A stretch of DNA of 64,000 nt from Arctopsyche grandis (taxonomy: Eukaryota > Arthropoda > Insecta > Trichoptera > Hydropsychidae). Both the position numbers and the translations under genes were made by a program. A model generated the notes under the pieces. That model did not search any database and was not told where the DNA came from. It saw nothing but the letters and a program-made list of their open reading frames with translations. The stretch spans positions 24,924,001-24,988,000 of the forward strand of contig NC_135365.1 in assembly GCF_051622035.1 (NCBI RefSeq), read 5' to 3'. Positions 1 to 10,096 of the stretch are shown piece after piece (the stretch's first letter is position 1; every line of letters begins with the position of its first letter).

Positions 1-1
1 T

Positions 2-463
2 GTACGGCCTCATACTGTATACTGTGCTACAGTGCTCAATCTATTTAGTGGTTTGTGTATTGATAAACTGCAGAAAGTGCAGAATAGAGCAATGCGTGCA
101 ATTTTGAATGTGAGGAAACGTAAGAATGTAAGAAGTATGTTAGATGAATTGAAATGGTTGGACATTAGAAATAGTCTTAAAGTAAGCACTTTAAAGTTTA
201 TATATAAGCTAGATAAGAATCTATTGCCCAAATATTTTAATAATCCTATAGTTAGGAATAGAGATATACATAATTATAAAACTAGAAATAGGAATAAATT
301 AATTATAGGTAGAGTTAAGAAAGCTATAACATTGATGCTTTCTTGAAGGGTGTTAATGGATACCTTTGTGGAAGATGATTTATAATTTTTTGTTATAATT
401 TGGTATTTTGTGTTATATGTATTATTAGCAGTTTGCTATATAAGTAAATAAATAAATAAATAT
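2..463 (+). mobile_element. 3' end of a CR1/Jockey-like LINE (reverse transcriptase C-terminus and tail)
   Basis: An open frame runs from the left edge of the window to a stop at 344-346. It reads as the end of a non-LTR retrotransposon reverse transcriptase: LQKVQNRAMRAIL, then LPKYF, then a HNYKTRN-type ending, the order seen at the C-terminus of CR1 and Jockey group ORF2 proteins. About 100 bases of untranslated sequence follow and end in a TAAA-type repeat at 440-463, the usual 3' tail of such elements. The 5' part lies outside the window, so intactness cannot be judged. Family membership comes from motif order only; the exact clade is uncertain. Confidence 0.7.
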
Positions 464-1635
464 ATACCTAATGATGACTTAAATTTAATCTATCGTTGAC
501 TTAACAGGTAGTCTAATTGGGCAAATATGCTACATTATGCAGGAATTCTATTCAGTAAGGGTCTCCGTGTTTACAAATACCTATAGAACCGTTGATATTA
601 TAATCTCAGCTTAGTTTGGTATATGCAAAGTACTCAATAACAAGTATGTAGAACAAATTTCACTTGAATATTTACGTTATACACGGTCGAGTGCTGGAAT
701 ATTATGCGCATACTTTACACATACAAATTGCAGACGTAACGTTTGTTAATTAATTAGAAATTAACAACGAAGGTGCTAATTTTAGAAAACTCACATTTTT
801 TATAAATATAAAAATTCATCCATACAAAATTGGTTGATTATTATATGGTGATTGTGAGAGAACAATTCCTACACATTTTCAAAATACGTTTCTCATTTAT
901 TTAGATTCCAATTAATGTGGCCGTGTTGTTTTTCACCGCAATTCGCGTAGGCTTTGTGAGAATTTTCATGCGGAAAACCGTATTTCCCGTACGTAAGAGC
1001 GTTATTATAGCGAGCGAAAGACGAAATGTAGAGCAAATAATAAATTTGGCATACGTGGTTTTGAGTTTCGACGTCGAAAATCACGTACTGCTAATAAATA
1101 TTGTTTGAATTTTACATTTTAGCGCAAAATAAAACGAATATACGTATACATAGTTACTCACCAGTCGTGTTTTACATGAATAGGGCTACGGAAAATTTAT
1201 TAAATCAATACGATATGTACTCGGAATGAATAATTATATGTGTAATACCTGTGTGTTTTAGAACAAAGCTACTCTCCAATTAATTATTATTGTTATTAAA
1301 ACGTATCGTGTGTATTTATATGAGACTTGAGTATTCGAGAGCTTTGAGTATCGCTGCTCTTAAGAAATAATCGCTTAGAAACAATGGCCATAAATGAATT
1401 ACATAATCGTGACTTTTTCACATCGATTTTTTATCATGAGAGGTATCAAAATTTAAAATGATATCATAGGATGGGTTAGGTCAAGTTTTTTGTAGGAATC
1501 GTATGCTAATCGTATGGAGAAGTTTTTTTAAGATTGGACAATGAATCATTTAATTTATTTTGCAATGGAAAATATAATGAAAATCTATTTTTTTGCTTCA
1601 TACATATATAATTTATATAAAAAAATATATGTTTC
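464..1635. other. AT-rich intergenic DNA, nothing recognised
   Basis: No open frame of convincing coding character. Short frames at 893-1108 overlap on both strands and resemble nothing known to me. The sequence looks single-copy within the window. Confidence 0.5.
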
Positions 1636-1639
1636 GACT

Positions 1640-2010
1640 CAAACTGTGATGTCGACTATGAATCCTAGTCCTATACCAGTTCTGACTTTCGCTCAGATTT
1701 TAACTTAAACACAAGCTTCGGGTCTTTCTAGACCTACGATGACTCCGATTTTGACTCCACTGACTCCTTGTCCAATATCGACTTCAACTCGAATTCAAAC
1801 TGCTATTATTTCTTCAACCCAAACTACGGTTATGACTCAAATCTTGACTTCCATCATGACTTCGACTATGTAGTATTGTATTTAGGCTGTAGCTCCTTGG
1901 CTCCAATTTTTTTTACCTACATATGAAGATCTCAATTCAGATTTCAACTCCATCTACGTATGTACATATTTAGCACTGGCAACAACATTTACTCAGACTA
2001 TGACTCCGAC
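1640..2010. repeat. Degenerate GACTCC/GACTTC hexamer repeat
   Basis: Words such as gactcc, gacttc and cgactc recur at short, roughly 6-base-multiple spacing through this stretch, with many substitutions. The same words occur in cleaner form at 17786-17845. It looks like an old simple-repeat tract; a coding origin is not supported because stops are frequent. Confidence 0.55.
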
Positions 2011-2222
2011 TTCATAAGCTTATTACCAAATATCGTTAAATGAATAGTCACAGTAAGAAACGTCCTAATTATTAGTTATAAAGAACTTCAAACAAATCTT
2101 TGAAGTCTTCATAATTATTCTAACGCTTCTGACTATGTATTTCAAAATCCATCGTTAAAATATCACTCCTAGTTTTAATATACAAACATACTCAATTTTG
2201 AACTCTCATGTTACATTAAATA

Positions 2223-2385
2223 TCCAATATAAAGAATGTAAAAGGGTTTAAGGAAGGCCACAGGGGTGATGGGTGGATTAAATCAGAAAAATGTATGGGT
2301 TCAAATGGATGAGAGTTGCTCAAAATAAAGACGAATGGAAACGTGTTGGATGGTGTATGGCTGTGAATGATGATGATGATGATGT
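2223..2385 (+). mobile_element. RTE-type LINE 3' fragment
   Basis: The + strand carries the decayed end of an RTE-like reverse transcriptase. The segment resembling W-I-R-V-A-Q-x-K-D-E is clear at about 2305-2340, followed by a GCE-like ending and a (GAT)n tail at 2368-2382. The same ending is better preserved on the minus strand at 63720-63998, which supports the assignment. The frame is broken. Confidence 0.6.
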
Positions 2386-2622
2386 AACCAGCAACATATG
2401 TATGTAGATCAGTGGTTACCACGTAATCTAGCTTTGTTGCTGGCCAGACCTTGGATATTTGACTCAATAGTCGATCGTTTCCTTTCATAGTTTGCCAATT
2501 TATCTGATTTTCATTGGAAACGGTTCCAAGAAATTGGCAACCAGGTCCTATTTCTTGGAATTTTTTTTTTATATAATTAAAAATGGTGCAAAATTGTATC
2601 CATTGCTGTCTTAATGCTGATT
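2386..2622 (+). mobile_element. tRNA-headed SINE, 3'-truncated
   Basis: First of about 18 copies of a SINE family in this window. The copies share a tRNA-like head (a agcNgtggttag box and a ggttcgaatcc-like box B), then a body with ccagaccttgg, cgatcgtttcct, gtttgccaatt and gaaacggttcc. A complete copy also has gacatctatgg-type sequence and a 3' hairpin (ccaggaaggc paired with gccttcctgg) before an AATAAAAT tail. This copy has head and body but loses the tail in a poly-T run near 2560. Confidence 0.75.
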
Positions 2623-2637
2623 GTAATGTTTTACATA

Positions 2638-3013
2638 TATACCAGATAGGCCTAACAGGTAACCCCAATGCGCCTTTCTGGCCAATTACAAATATTACAG
2701 CATTTTTTTTTATTATACAATAGCTGAATTACGAGACGTCTATGAATTGTACATAAATTTTATTGTACATTAATCAATCTCAAATAGTGGTGACATAGTA
2801 CATAGGTAGGAAGGATATTTAGCCAATTTTACCGGGAACCGTTTCAACAATGAAATCAGAGAAAATTGGCAAACTCTGATAGGAAACGATCGACCTGGAG
2901 TCACAAATATCCAGGTCTGACCAGCAGCACTACAGATATACTCAGAAAAATTATTTTCAATCGAGGTTAGCTCATGGGATCGAACCCGGCCACCTCTCGG
3001 TGCTTAGTAACAA
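2638..3013 (-). mobile_element. tRNA-headed SINE, near full length
   Basis: Reverse orientation. The tail hairpin region lies at 2640-2690 with one arm mutated, the cgatcg body words near 2887, and the tRNA-like head ends near 3013. It directly abuts an opposite-facing SINE head at 3014, giving a tail-to-tail then head-to-head cluster of three copies. Confidence 0.75.
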
Positions 3014-3185
3014 CGGCAGGACAGCTCGGTGGTTAATGCGTTAATACTAACTACGGGAGGTTCCTGAATTCGAGCCCCGGGTTGACTTCGATTAAAAAGA
3101 ATTTATTCCAAGTATTTCTGCAGTGCTGCTAGTCAACCATGAATATACATATATATTCGTTATTGAAACGGTTCCTCGGCAGTAG
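3014..3185 (+). mobile_element. SINE head, second head subtype
   Basis: Contains gctcggtggttaatgcg followed by gaattcgagccccgggtt, a box A/box B pair differing from the main head type. A matching reverse copy is at 29075-29192. The body is short and ends at a gaaacggttcc word near 3160. Confidence 0.65.
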
Positions 3186-3253
3186 TAAAATAACTGACCT
3201 AAAAATAAAAATGCTTTAATTTCTCTACCACTCATTAGTTACACATATTTTAT

Positions 3254-3631
3254 GGGTCTACGTGACGAGACAGAATGTTAAATTACAGAAAACACAAATA
3301 TCGGAAGGCAAAGATCGAAAATCGAAAGATGTTAAGTCGAAAGATCAAAAAAAAAATGGTGCATGGTAAACGGTACATATTCACTTAATTTGCGCGAGCA
3401 GGATACAACAGGATTCTGCGCGCGCACATTAATACGGGAGGAAAAGCCTGTTCCTCTTGTTCCTGTTGTATCCTGCTCGCGCAAATTAAGTGAGTATGTA
3501 CCTGAGTATGTACCGTTTACCATGCACCATTTTTTTTTGATCTTTCGACTTAACATCTTTCGATTTTCGATCTTTGCCTTCCGATATTTGCGTTTTCTGT
3601 AATTTAACATTCTGTCTCGTCACGGAGACCG
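3254..3631. mobile_element. 378-bp foldback TIR element, copy 1 (MULE-like, 9-bp TSD)
   Basis: Nearly the whole element is an inverted repeat: the left half (gtgacgagacagaatg, then aaagatcgaaaatcgaaag, then catggtaaacggtac, then gagcaggatacaacagg) recurs reverse-complemented in the right half around a centre near 3440. Exact 9-bp direct repeats, atattttat, flank it at 3245-3253 and 3632-3640. A 9-bp duplication with long terminal inverted repeats suits Mutator-like elements, though no transposase is present. A second copy is at 49407-49820. Confidence 0.85.
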
Positions 3632-3640
3632 ATATTTTAT

Positions 3641-5230
3641 ACATAATATAAAATAAATTGAAACAATTCGAACGATAATAATCATCTCAAAAATAGCAGT
3701 CGGATCACCTTCAACATTTCGCCGCCAATGGCAGATAAACGCGAGGAGTTTGGACCGTTTATTTGGATGTTTTTGGTCTCAGCCGATCCGAGCCGTCGGC
3801 CATGAATTCGCACATGAAGTCGTCCTCATTATTATGTAAAAGTGTGCGATAATTCGAAATGGCGATATTGCGAACGCGCGCGTTTTGATCCGCCGCGTGA
3901 CATAACAGCCAAAAGTCGGCCATAACCCACGCAGCAGCGTGTTCGCGAAATCTCAAAAGGGGCACGCAAATATTATCATACATAAACGACTCTTGACACA
4001 ATATTTGCCAACAGATATCACCTGAATCATTGTGTCAATTAATCGATTGTCATGTCCGCCGTTTTTGCCATTATGCGTGCAAGCACTAATTTGAATCGCG
4101 TCTGTTGCATAACCTCAATTCCAATAGCGACCGTCTGCTGAACGATAGTAAAACAAGAAAGAAATTGGTGATTACATTATGCTTATTGCGCAATGGCAAT
4201 TCAAATTATTTTTCGATGACTGCAAAACATCAAAAAGGCCACGCTTTGCCATTTGTGTTGTATTATTAATTTATTTGTGTTGCTTTTTTTATTATTAATT
4301 TTTTTTATATTGCCAATTTATGTAACGAAAACATTTGCGGAACACCCGTTAAAAGACGGCCGTGAGCCTAGTTACACTGAAAATCTGGGTCATGAGCCAA
4401 AAAAACATTTTGCGTGTTTTTTTCTTTCGTTTCGCGATTCATTTGCACACATTTTTCTATACTCATCTCATCTACGTGCTAGAAATGGGACATTGGAGAT
4501 CGTCAGTACTAATTTTGGCTATAATATGTGTTCAGAATTGAAATTTGCCGACTCTTTTATGCAAAAATTACTACAAATTGGATTTAAAGTCATTTTAATT
4601 AGTCGCAAATGCAATATTAGCTCAAACAATAGCTTGAGTTATATAATACCAAGTTTTTAATGTGATTTGTTAATTTTATTTCAATTACGTGTCGACTCGA
4701 GTGTTCATACATACATACATATGTTTGCTTTATGCAAATTTTCGTTTATATTAAATTTGGTATTATGACTAACTACCAAACCATTGTCTAGTCAAATCAT
4801 ATCAATACAATGGTATAACAACTGAAGAAGTATTATTCCTAGTATGCCTGGGCGGACTCCAGCTGTGAATGGGAGTTTCTTCATGTCATTATTAATTTGT
4901 TTGATCTTATTATCGATCACTATATCGATATCATTATCGATCACTGTCAATACAGGGAAATAAGTCACCGAGAACACTCCAGGGGGTGAGTTTTGGGCTG
5001 GAATAGATCAGGCGTGCTAGTATTTTTTCGCATGTGCAAAACTATCTAAAAAAACCACGTCCCGATTACCACTCTGTGTGTCTGCACCTTTGCGATTCCT
5101 CTTTTCCTGACATATCAAGTTTTTTTTAATTTAATTTAATTTAATTTTTAATTTAACACGACATCTATGGTCTATATTTTATAGGAACATATGTATGTAA
5201 GTGTTATTCAAGGCCAATTACAAACAATGG
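3641..5230. other. Intergenic, unrecognised; partly GC-balanced
   Basis: 3660-4150 is less AT-rich than its surroundings and looks single-copy, with CpG-containing words around 3880-3950. Minus-strand 3759-4001 (80 codons) and plus-strand 4253-4660 (135 codons) are open but match no family I know; the second begins with a hydrophobic run of Leu, Phe and Ile. I do not call either a gene. A regulatory or untranslated exon role is possible. Confidence 0.4.
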
Positions 5231-5234
5231 TCAT

Positions 5235-5450
5235 AAAACACTACAATCATCATAGAGACATCTATGGAAAAAAATTTGCAGTATTTTTAAATATCAACAA
5301 ATTGTGTGATGCTGTGAACTCAAATTTTGTAAGTAATAAGACAGGATTTCCAATTTGTTGGAACCATTTCCAAAAAAAACTCTAAAAGGAAACGATCGAC
5401 TATGCAGTCACATGTTCAAGGTCTGGCCAGCAACGAAGCCAATAATAGAA
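5235..5450 (-). mobile_element. SINE, partial
   Basis: Reverse copy with gagacatctatgg at its left and the cgatcg body word and ggtctggccagcaac near 5385-5445. The hairpin tail is absent. It directly abuts a forward SINE. Confidence 0.65.
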
Positions 5451-5451
5451 C

Positions 5452-5690
5452 CAAGCAGCATATCTCGGTGGTTGCGTTAATTATAACAACTGAAAAGTCC
5501 CCGGTCCAAGCCCTGGTTTGACCTTGATTGAATAGGATTGATTCGGAGTATTTCTGTAGTGCTGCTGGTCAAATTTGCATATTTGTGACTCCAAGTCGGC
5601 CGTTTCCAATCAGAGTTGACAAAATTGGCCACCTATCGCCTATATGTCACCACTATTTGAATATAATTTCATAATTGACATGTGTATACA
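5452..5690 (+). mobile_element. SINE, 3'-truncated
   Basis: Forward head of the second subtype (tctcggtggttgcgttaat, then a box-B-like gtccaagccc) and body words tgactcc, cagagttgacaaaattgg. The tail is missing. Confidence 0.65.
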
Positions 5691-8320
5691 AATTTAACCA
5701 TATGTGGATTACCATCACCAATGAATACTATCGTGAATAGACTTTGACATGCGATTTTGCACATTTTATCAATTGCATGAATGCGTGCACCATGCTACAA
5801 TATACAATACATACGTATGATATGATAAGTTAATTTAAATGGATCAAATTTTGAACCCTTAATCAATAAAGATAAGTTTAAGACGATAAACATGATATTA
5901 GAACTGTTAGTTGACTAGCTAACTTTGAAACTCCCGAAGTATTGTACATATGTATATACATATGTACATATGTATATGTATGTATATTGGGAGGTGCAAT
6001 TGTCATTGTTTAAATAATGATCAAATACACAATCGATGATTTTTATTTAAATTATTTAATTATAAAAACTTAATGTTACATCGTGTCGAATTACATGTCA
6101 GTCAGTCAGAAAAAAGTCGTAATCGCTCGTGTGACTAATTTGGCATAGTGATTCACAGTGATTACATTTTTGCTGTACGTAAACGATTAGCAAAAGTGTT
6201 TATTTAATTAATCACACCAATAACAACAAGTAGGTGACAACGTCTGAGTGGAGTAGGCGGTCTACAATTGATCCAAACCCAACAAAAAGCCCGTGTGCGA
6301 TTTGAATCATCGAAAAAAATTCCAAGAATGATAAAAACACAAGAAATATACAACGTATAGTATCATTAGACCTTCTAGACTTGTCCCGGCCTCTATGATT
6401 GACGGTCACCATACAATAAATCACTCGTACACATTGAAGTGGTTTTTTTTTTGCGTTATTTATTTCAGCGGTAAGTAGGTGTAACCGACGATAATTTGCA
6501 CTAGAGATAAAAAAAACTGGGTCAGAAGAGCTAAATATAAAACAAAAACGGCGTATTAAATACGCTCGCAAAATGGACTAATGAGTGCGATCGTTGCGAA
6601 TTCATCGATTTTATGCTTTGATGTAATTGATGATTTACTGTGAGTGTTTGATAATTGATTTAGTGATGATGATCTTGAACGCCTGTCGAATAAGGTGCCT
6701 TGAAATTGGACAAAAAATATATTGGCGCAACGTAATTCGCTAATTTTCCGTCGTAATAGTATAATAGATTAGGTGACGTCATCTACAACATCAAGGTTAC
6801 ACAATGCATCTGATGCAATGTCCCAAAAAAGTGCAATGAAGGCAACCTCGAATCTTCGTCTGTCTGTACTTACATACATTGTATATGCGATATCTATTCG
6901 TTGCCCCACTTTGCATCCACATTTACCGTTGATTCTTGAGTCATGTATGTGCATATTGTTGGTAAAAGTACATTTGGTATAGGAAAGTGCATATAAATTT
7001 ATCATCTATTGCTTAAATTACGCGGCTTCTATAAGTTGGCCAATGTGTTAATTCGCCGAATCGTGTTTTGATTGAATCTCAATTCGCCGAAGTCAATGTT
7101 TTGACATTGAAAAGCGCAATATTTTCATGTTGAAAAGGCACAATATTTTGACGAGTTTTTGACCTTGAAAAGTCCATATTTTTAATGTTGACTTAAATTG
7201 CAATTCGTTGATTTGTATGAAGTTGCAAAATATTTATTCAGTTCGTTGAATTGCTTGTCGGCTTCTTGTATTGTCAATCTTTCAAGTATTCATGTTTTAT
7301 TTGATAGCCAATCTTTAGGGCATTGTACACATTCACCTTACTAGAGTGATAAAAGCACGTTTAACACAAAATACCTATATTTATAATATAAATATAAATA
7401 ACATACAAAACTAATAAATAAAGCTAGCCAATGCCGCAAGGTGGAAGTATTTTACATATTAAGAATATGAAATGTATATCAATAATGCCTCTTAACAACT
7501 CAAAATATAAACCAGCAGCTTAAGTCATCAATAGATATCGGATGATCGTCAGTACAATAGTAAATAACAATAGGCTCCATCAAACAAGAGAGCAGAAAAG
7601 CTTATAAAAATATGATTTTCCTATGAAACAATAAAAATCTCTCTGCCTCGATCCCCATCCGAAGTCTATTCATCAGATTCCGATTTTCAACATGTATGAC
7701 GTCATTAAAATAAAATTAAACTTAAATCCGAACTTCTTAATCTTTTACAATCGACATTCCCCCTCCCCTATTTTACGTATGTAATATTTATAAAAAATGG
7801 AAGGACTTATATTATGTACGTTTTTTACAAGGTCAAATATAGAAGTTTAAAAAAAATAAATATTACAATTATCAGAATTCATAAGAATGTAAGAGATCGC
7901 ACCGTGACACGTGTTAATTTGTACGCGGACGACCGGACGAGTGTTTGGGGATGAAATTAGGGGGCAGCGTAAGGGGGTGCAAGTGAGGGAGCGATGCGAA
8001 TTTACCACACGGATTTTGCATGCAGAAACCACTAGTGACAATAGCCTTGAGTGCGGTTAATGTATCAATTCTTTTCCAAAACCATCCGTTGAAATATCAA
8101 CGGGCACAACACTAGTTATCTCTATTAATTTTATTTTATTTATATTATTGTACTTGCCTTTCGATTCCTGATGCCTGGCATTGCCCGAGCAAAAAAAAAA
8201 TCTTCAAAGGGTTTCGATCTCTTTCAAAGCCCGTCTACAGTCTACCGTCTAAGTTAAGATACTATGTATATCAAAATGTGGTGATCATCAATTGAAGGCG
8301 GTGGATTAATTGTGACATTA
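5691..8320. other. AT-rich intergenic DNA
   Basis: Short palindromic runs of acatatgtatgt type occur near 5945-5985. At 7040-7220 the words attcgccgaa, ttttgacattgaaaag and similar recur irregularly, suggesting an old short repeat. Nothing coding is convincing; opposing frames at 6769-7005 overlap each other. Confidence 0.45.
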
Positions 8321-8326
8321 ATTAAA

Positions 8327-8708
8327 TAACCAGCAGCATTGATCAATGGTTAGCGTGTAATGCTTTTAACTAAGTGGTCACGGGTTAATTTCCAGGTCCG
8401 TTGCTGCTTGCAAGACCTTAGATATGTGACTCCAGGTTGATCGATTCCTATCAGACTTTGCTAATTTTTCCGATTTTATTGAAACGGTTCCAACAAATTG
8501 GTAACCTTTTCATATTTAGATTTCAAAATTTAAGTTTTCATCATCTCGAATTTGCTGACTTATAAAAATACCGCAAAAATGTTTGCCAAATTTATCCATA
8601 GATGTCTCTATAATTATCTGTAAAAAAAATGCTCTATAAATTGTTTATCGATGTTTATGATTGGCCAGGAAGGCAAATTGGGGTTTACCTGTTAGGCCTT
8701 ATGTATAA

Positions 8709-8710
<2 letters not shown>
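8327..8710 (+). mobile_element. SINE, full length
   Basis: Head with gatcaatggttagcgtgtaa and gtggtcacgggtta, complete body, the catagatgtctct word at 8595-8610, and the tail hairpin region from ggccaggaaggc (8663) to taggcctt. Its tail runs straight into a (TA)n tract. Confidence 0.8.

Positions 8711-8711
<1 letters not shown>

Positions 8712-8764
<53 letters not shown>
8712..8764. repeat. (TA)n microsatellite
   Basis: Almost pure TA dinucleotides, about 26 units, at the 3' end of one SINE and just before the next. Confidence 0.95.
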
Positions 8765-8768
<4 letters not shown>

Positions 8769-8775
8769 TTATATT

Positions 8776-8902
8776 CAGCCAGCAGTTTGGCTCAGTGGTA
8801 GCGTATATATTTAGCACCACTGAGGTCAAAGGTTCGAGTCCTCGCCATCTGCTGGTTAGATTTGGGTGTTTTGTGACTCCAAATCGATCGTTTCTCTATC
8901 AG
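8776..8902 (+). mobile_element. SINE 5' part, interrupted by the BEL element
   Basis: Head with tggctcagtggtagcgtat and box-B-like ggttcgagtcctc, then body to ctatcag. It stops exactly where the BEL LTR begins; the remainder resumes at 16403 after the retrotransposon, with atcag repeated on both sides. Confidence 0.85.
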
Positions 8903-9136
8903 TGGACAATCTTCATATTGTTATGGTCGCTCCCCACCTGATATATTATAAATGTATAAACAGAGGGCTACCGACGGTGCACGGCATTCATTTAATAATT
9001 AGTATCAGTTAAACATTCAATAGGTGATGTGCCAATCACCATACACCAGCCGGCAGTCCCTCTTCTATTTCTTGTAATAAAGGAAAGTAAAACCGCCAAG
9101 AAAGGAGTCATTATTACTCAATTACGTAATTTTCCA
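8903..9136 (+). repeat. BEL 5' LTR
   Basis: Begins tggacaatcttc and ends ttttcca. It contains AT-rich TATA-like sequence (gatatattataaatg) and an AATAAA-type signal in cttgtaataaagg. It would carry the promoter and the start of the transcript. Confidence 0.95.
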
Positions 9137-9155
9137 TGGTCCTTCGAAACGGATT
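9137..9155 (+). other. Likely primer-binding site of BEL element
   Basis: The first bases after the 5' LTR are tggtccttcgaaac. A start with tgg, complementary to a tRNA CCA end, is as expected for a minus-strand primer site. The tRNA species was not identified. Confidence 0.6.
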
Positions 9156-10096
9156 GCATGATTTTATCTGCAAGAGCCAACATAAGTCAATGATCACTCC
9201 TTTCTGTCCGAATTATTGTCACATTTATTCCATTGTGTATACATATTTCTGCTTCTGTGCGTTAGGGTTGCCAAAAATTTTACTGATGATACAGTTTTTT
9301 AAATACATAAAATAATAATTTCCTCCATGAATGCTTTCGCGTGAACGATTGTTTCTCTTTTTTGTATTATCATTTGATTCTAATTATTATATAGAAAGGT
9401 TACGATTGTTGTTCACGTTCGCGAATATTCAGCTGCTTCTGAATACTAACTTCCTCAATTTTGACTTCGTGAATACGAACGATCTTGAGCTTTGTTGGAT
9501 TCACGAGTTGGGAATTTCATAGAAATCCAGTAACTTTAAATACTAATGCCCTCAATTCTGACTTCATGAAGGTGAATGATCTTGAGCGGTATTAGGTATT
9601 TGTTAAGTATTTCACGCTTTCGTGCGAATATGAATTTTTTTTAAATAGTTTTCTGTTGTTCAATTTGAATATTGAACAGTTCTCCTTTTGGGACAGATTT
9701 GTCACATTGTTCTAAATATTGTACGTGAGTCGCGTAGATCGATTACATGTACATGTTTGTCATTTTAAACAGGTGACAATTATACATATGTATGTACATA
9801 TAAGTACGAGATAAATAAATTAATTTAGGAATCCAATTATAAAGTTTAAGTTAAATTAGTAAAACTGTAAATTTACTAAATAAATATAGATTATAAATGA
9901 ACAGTTACTTTAATTTTCGTAAATGAAATTTCACGACGGTAAAATAGATATAGTATACTTTTACAACAATTTATACTTGCAACATTCTAGAAAATACACA
10001 ACATTACAACAATAACCGAATAAATCGAAACATCACATTTTCACACATCTATAATAATCAAGTTATTTTATTATTATTACTTTTTTTCTCAACATC
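9156..10096 (+). other. BEL 5' leader
   Basis: About 940 bases between primer site and the gag start. Words such as gaatgctttcgcg and gacttcatgaa or gacttcgtgaat recur. No long ORF; a 63-codon frame at 9331-9522 resembles nothing known. Confidence 0.6.

Noticed and set aside
3332-3610. Frames on both strands encoding near-identical peptides
   Set aside because: They are the two arms of a palindromic transposable element, so identical translations are expected.
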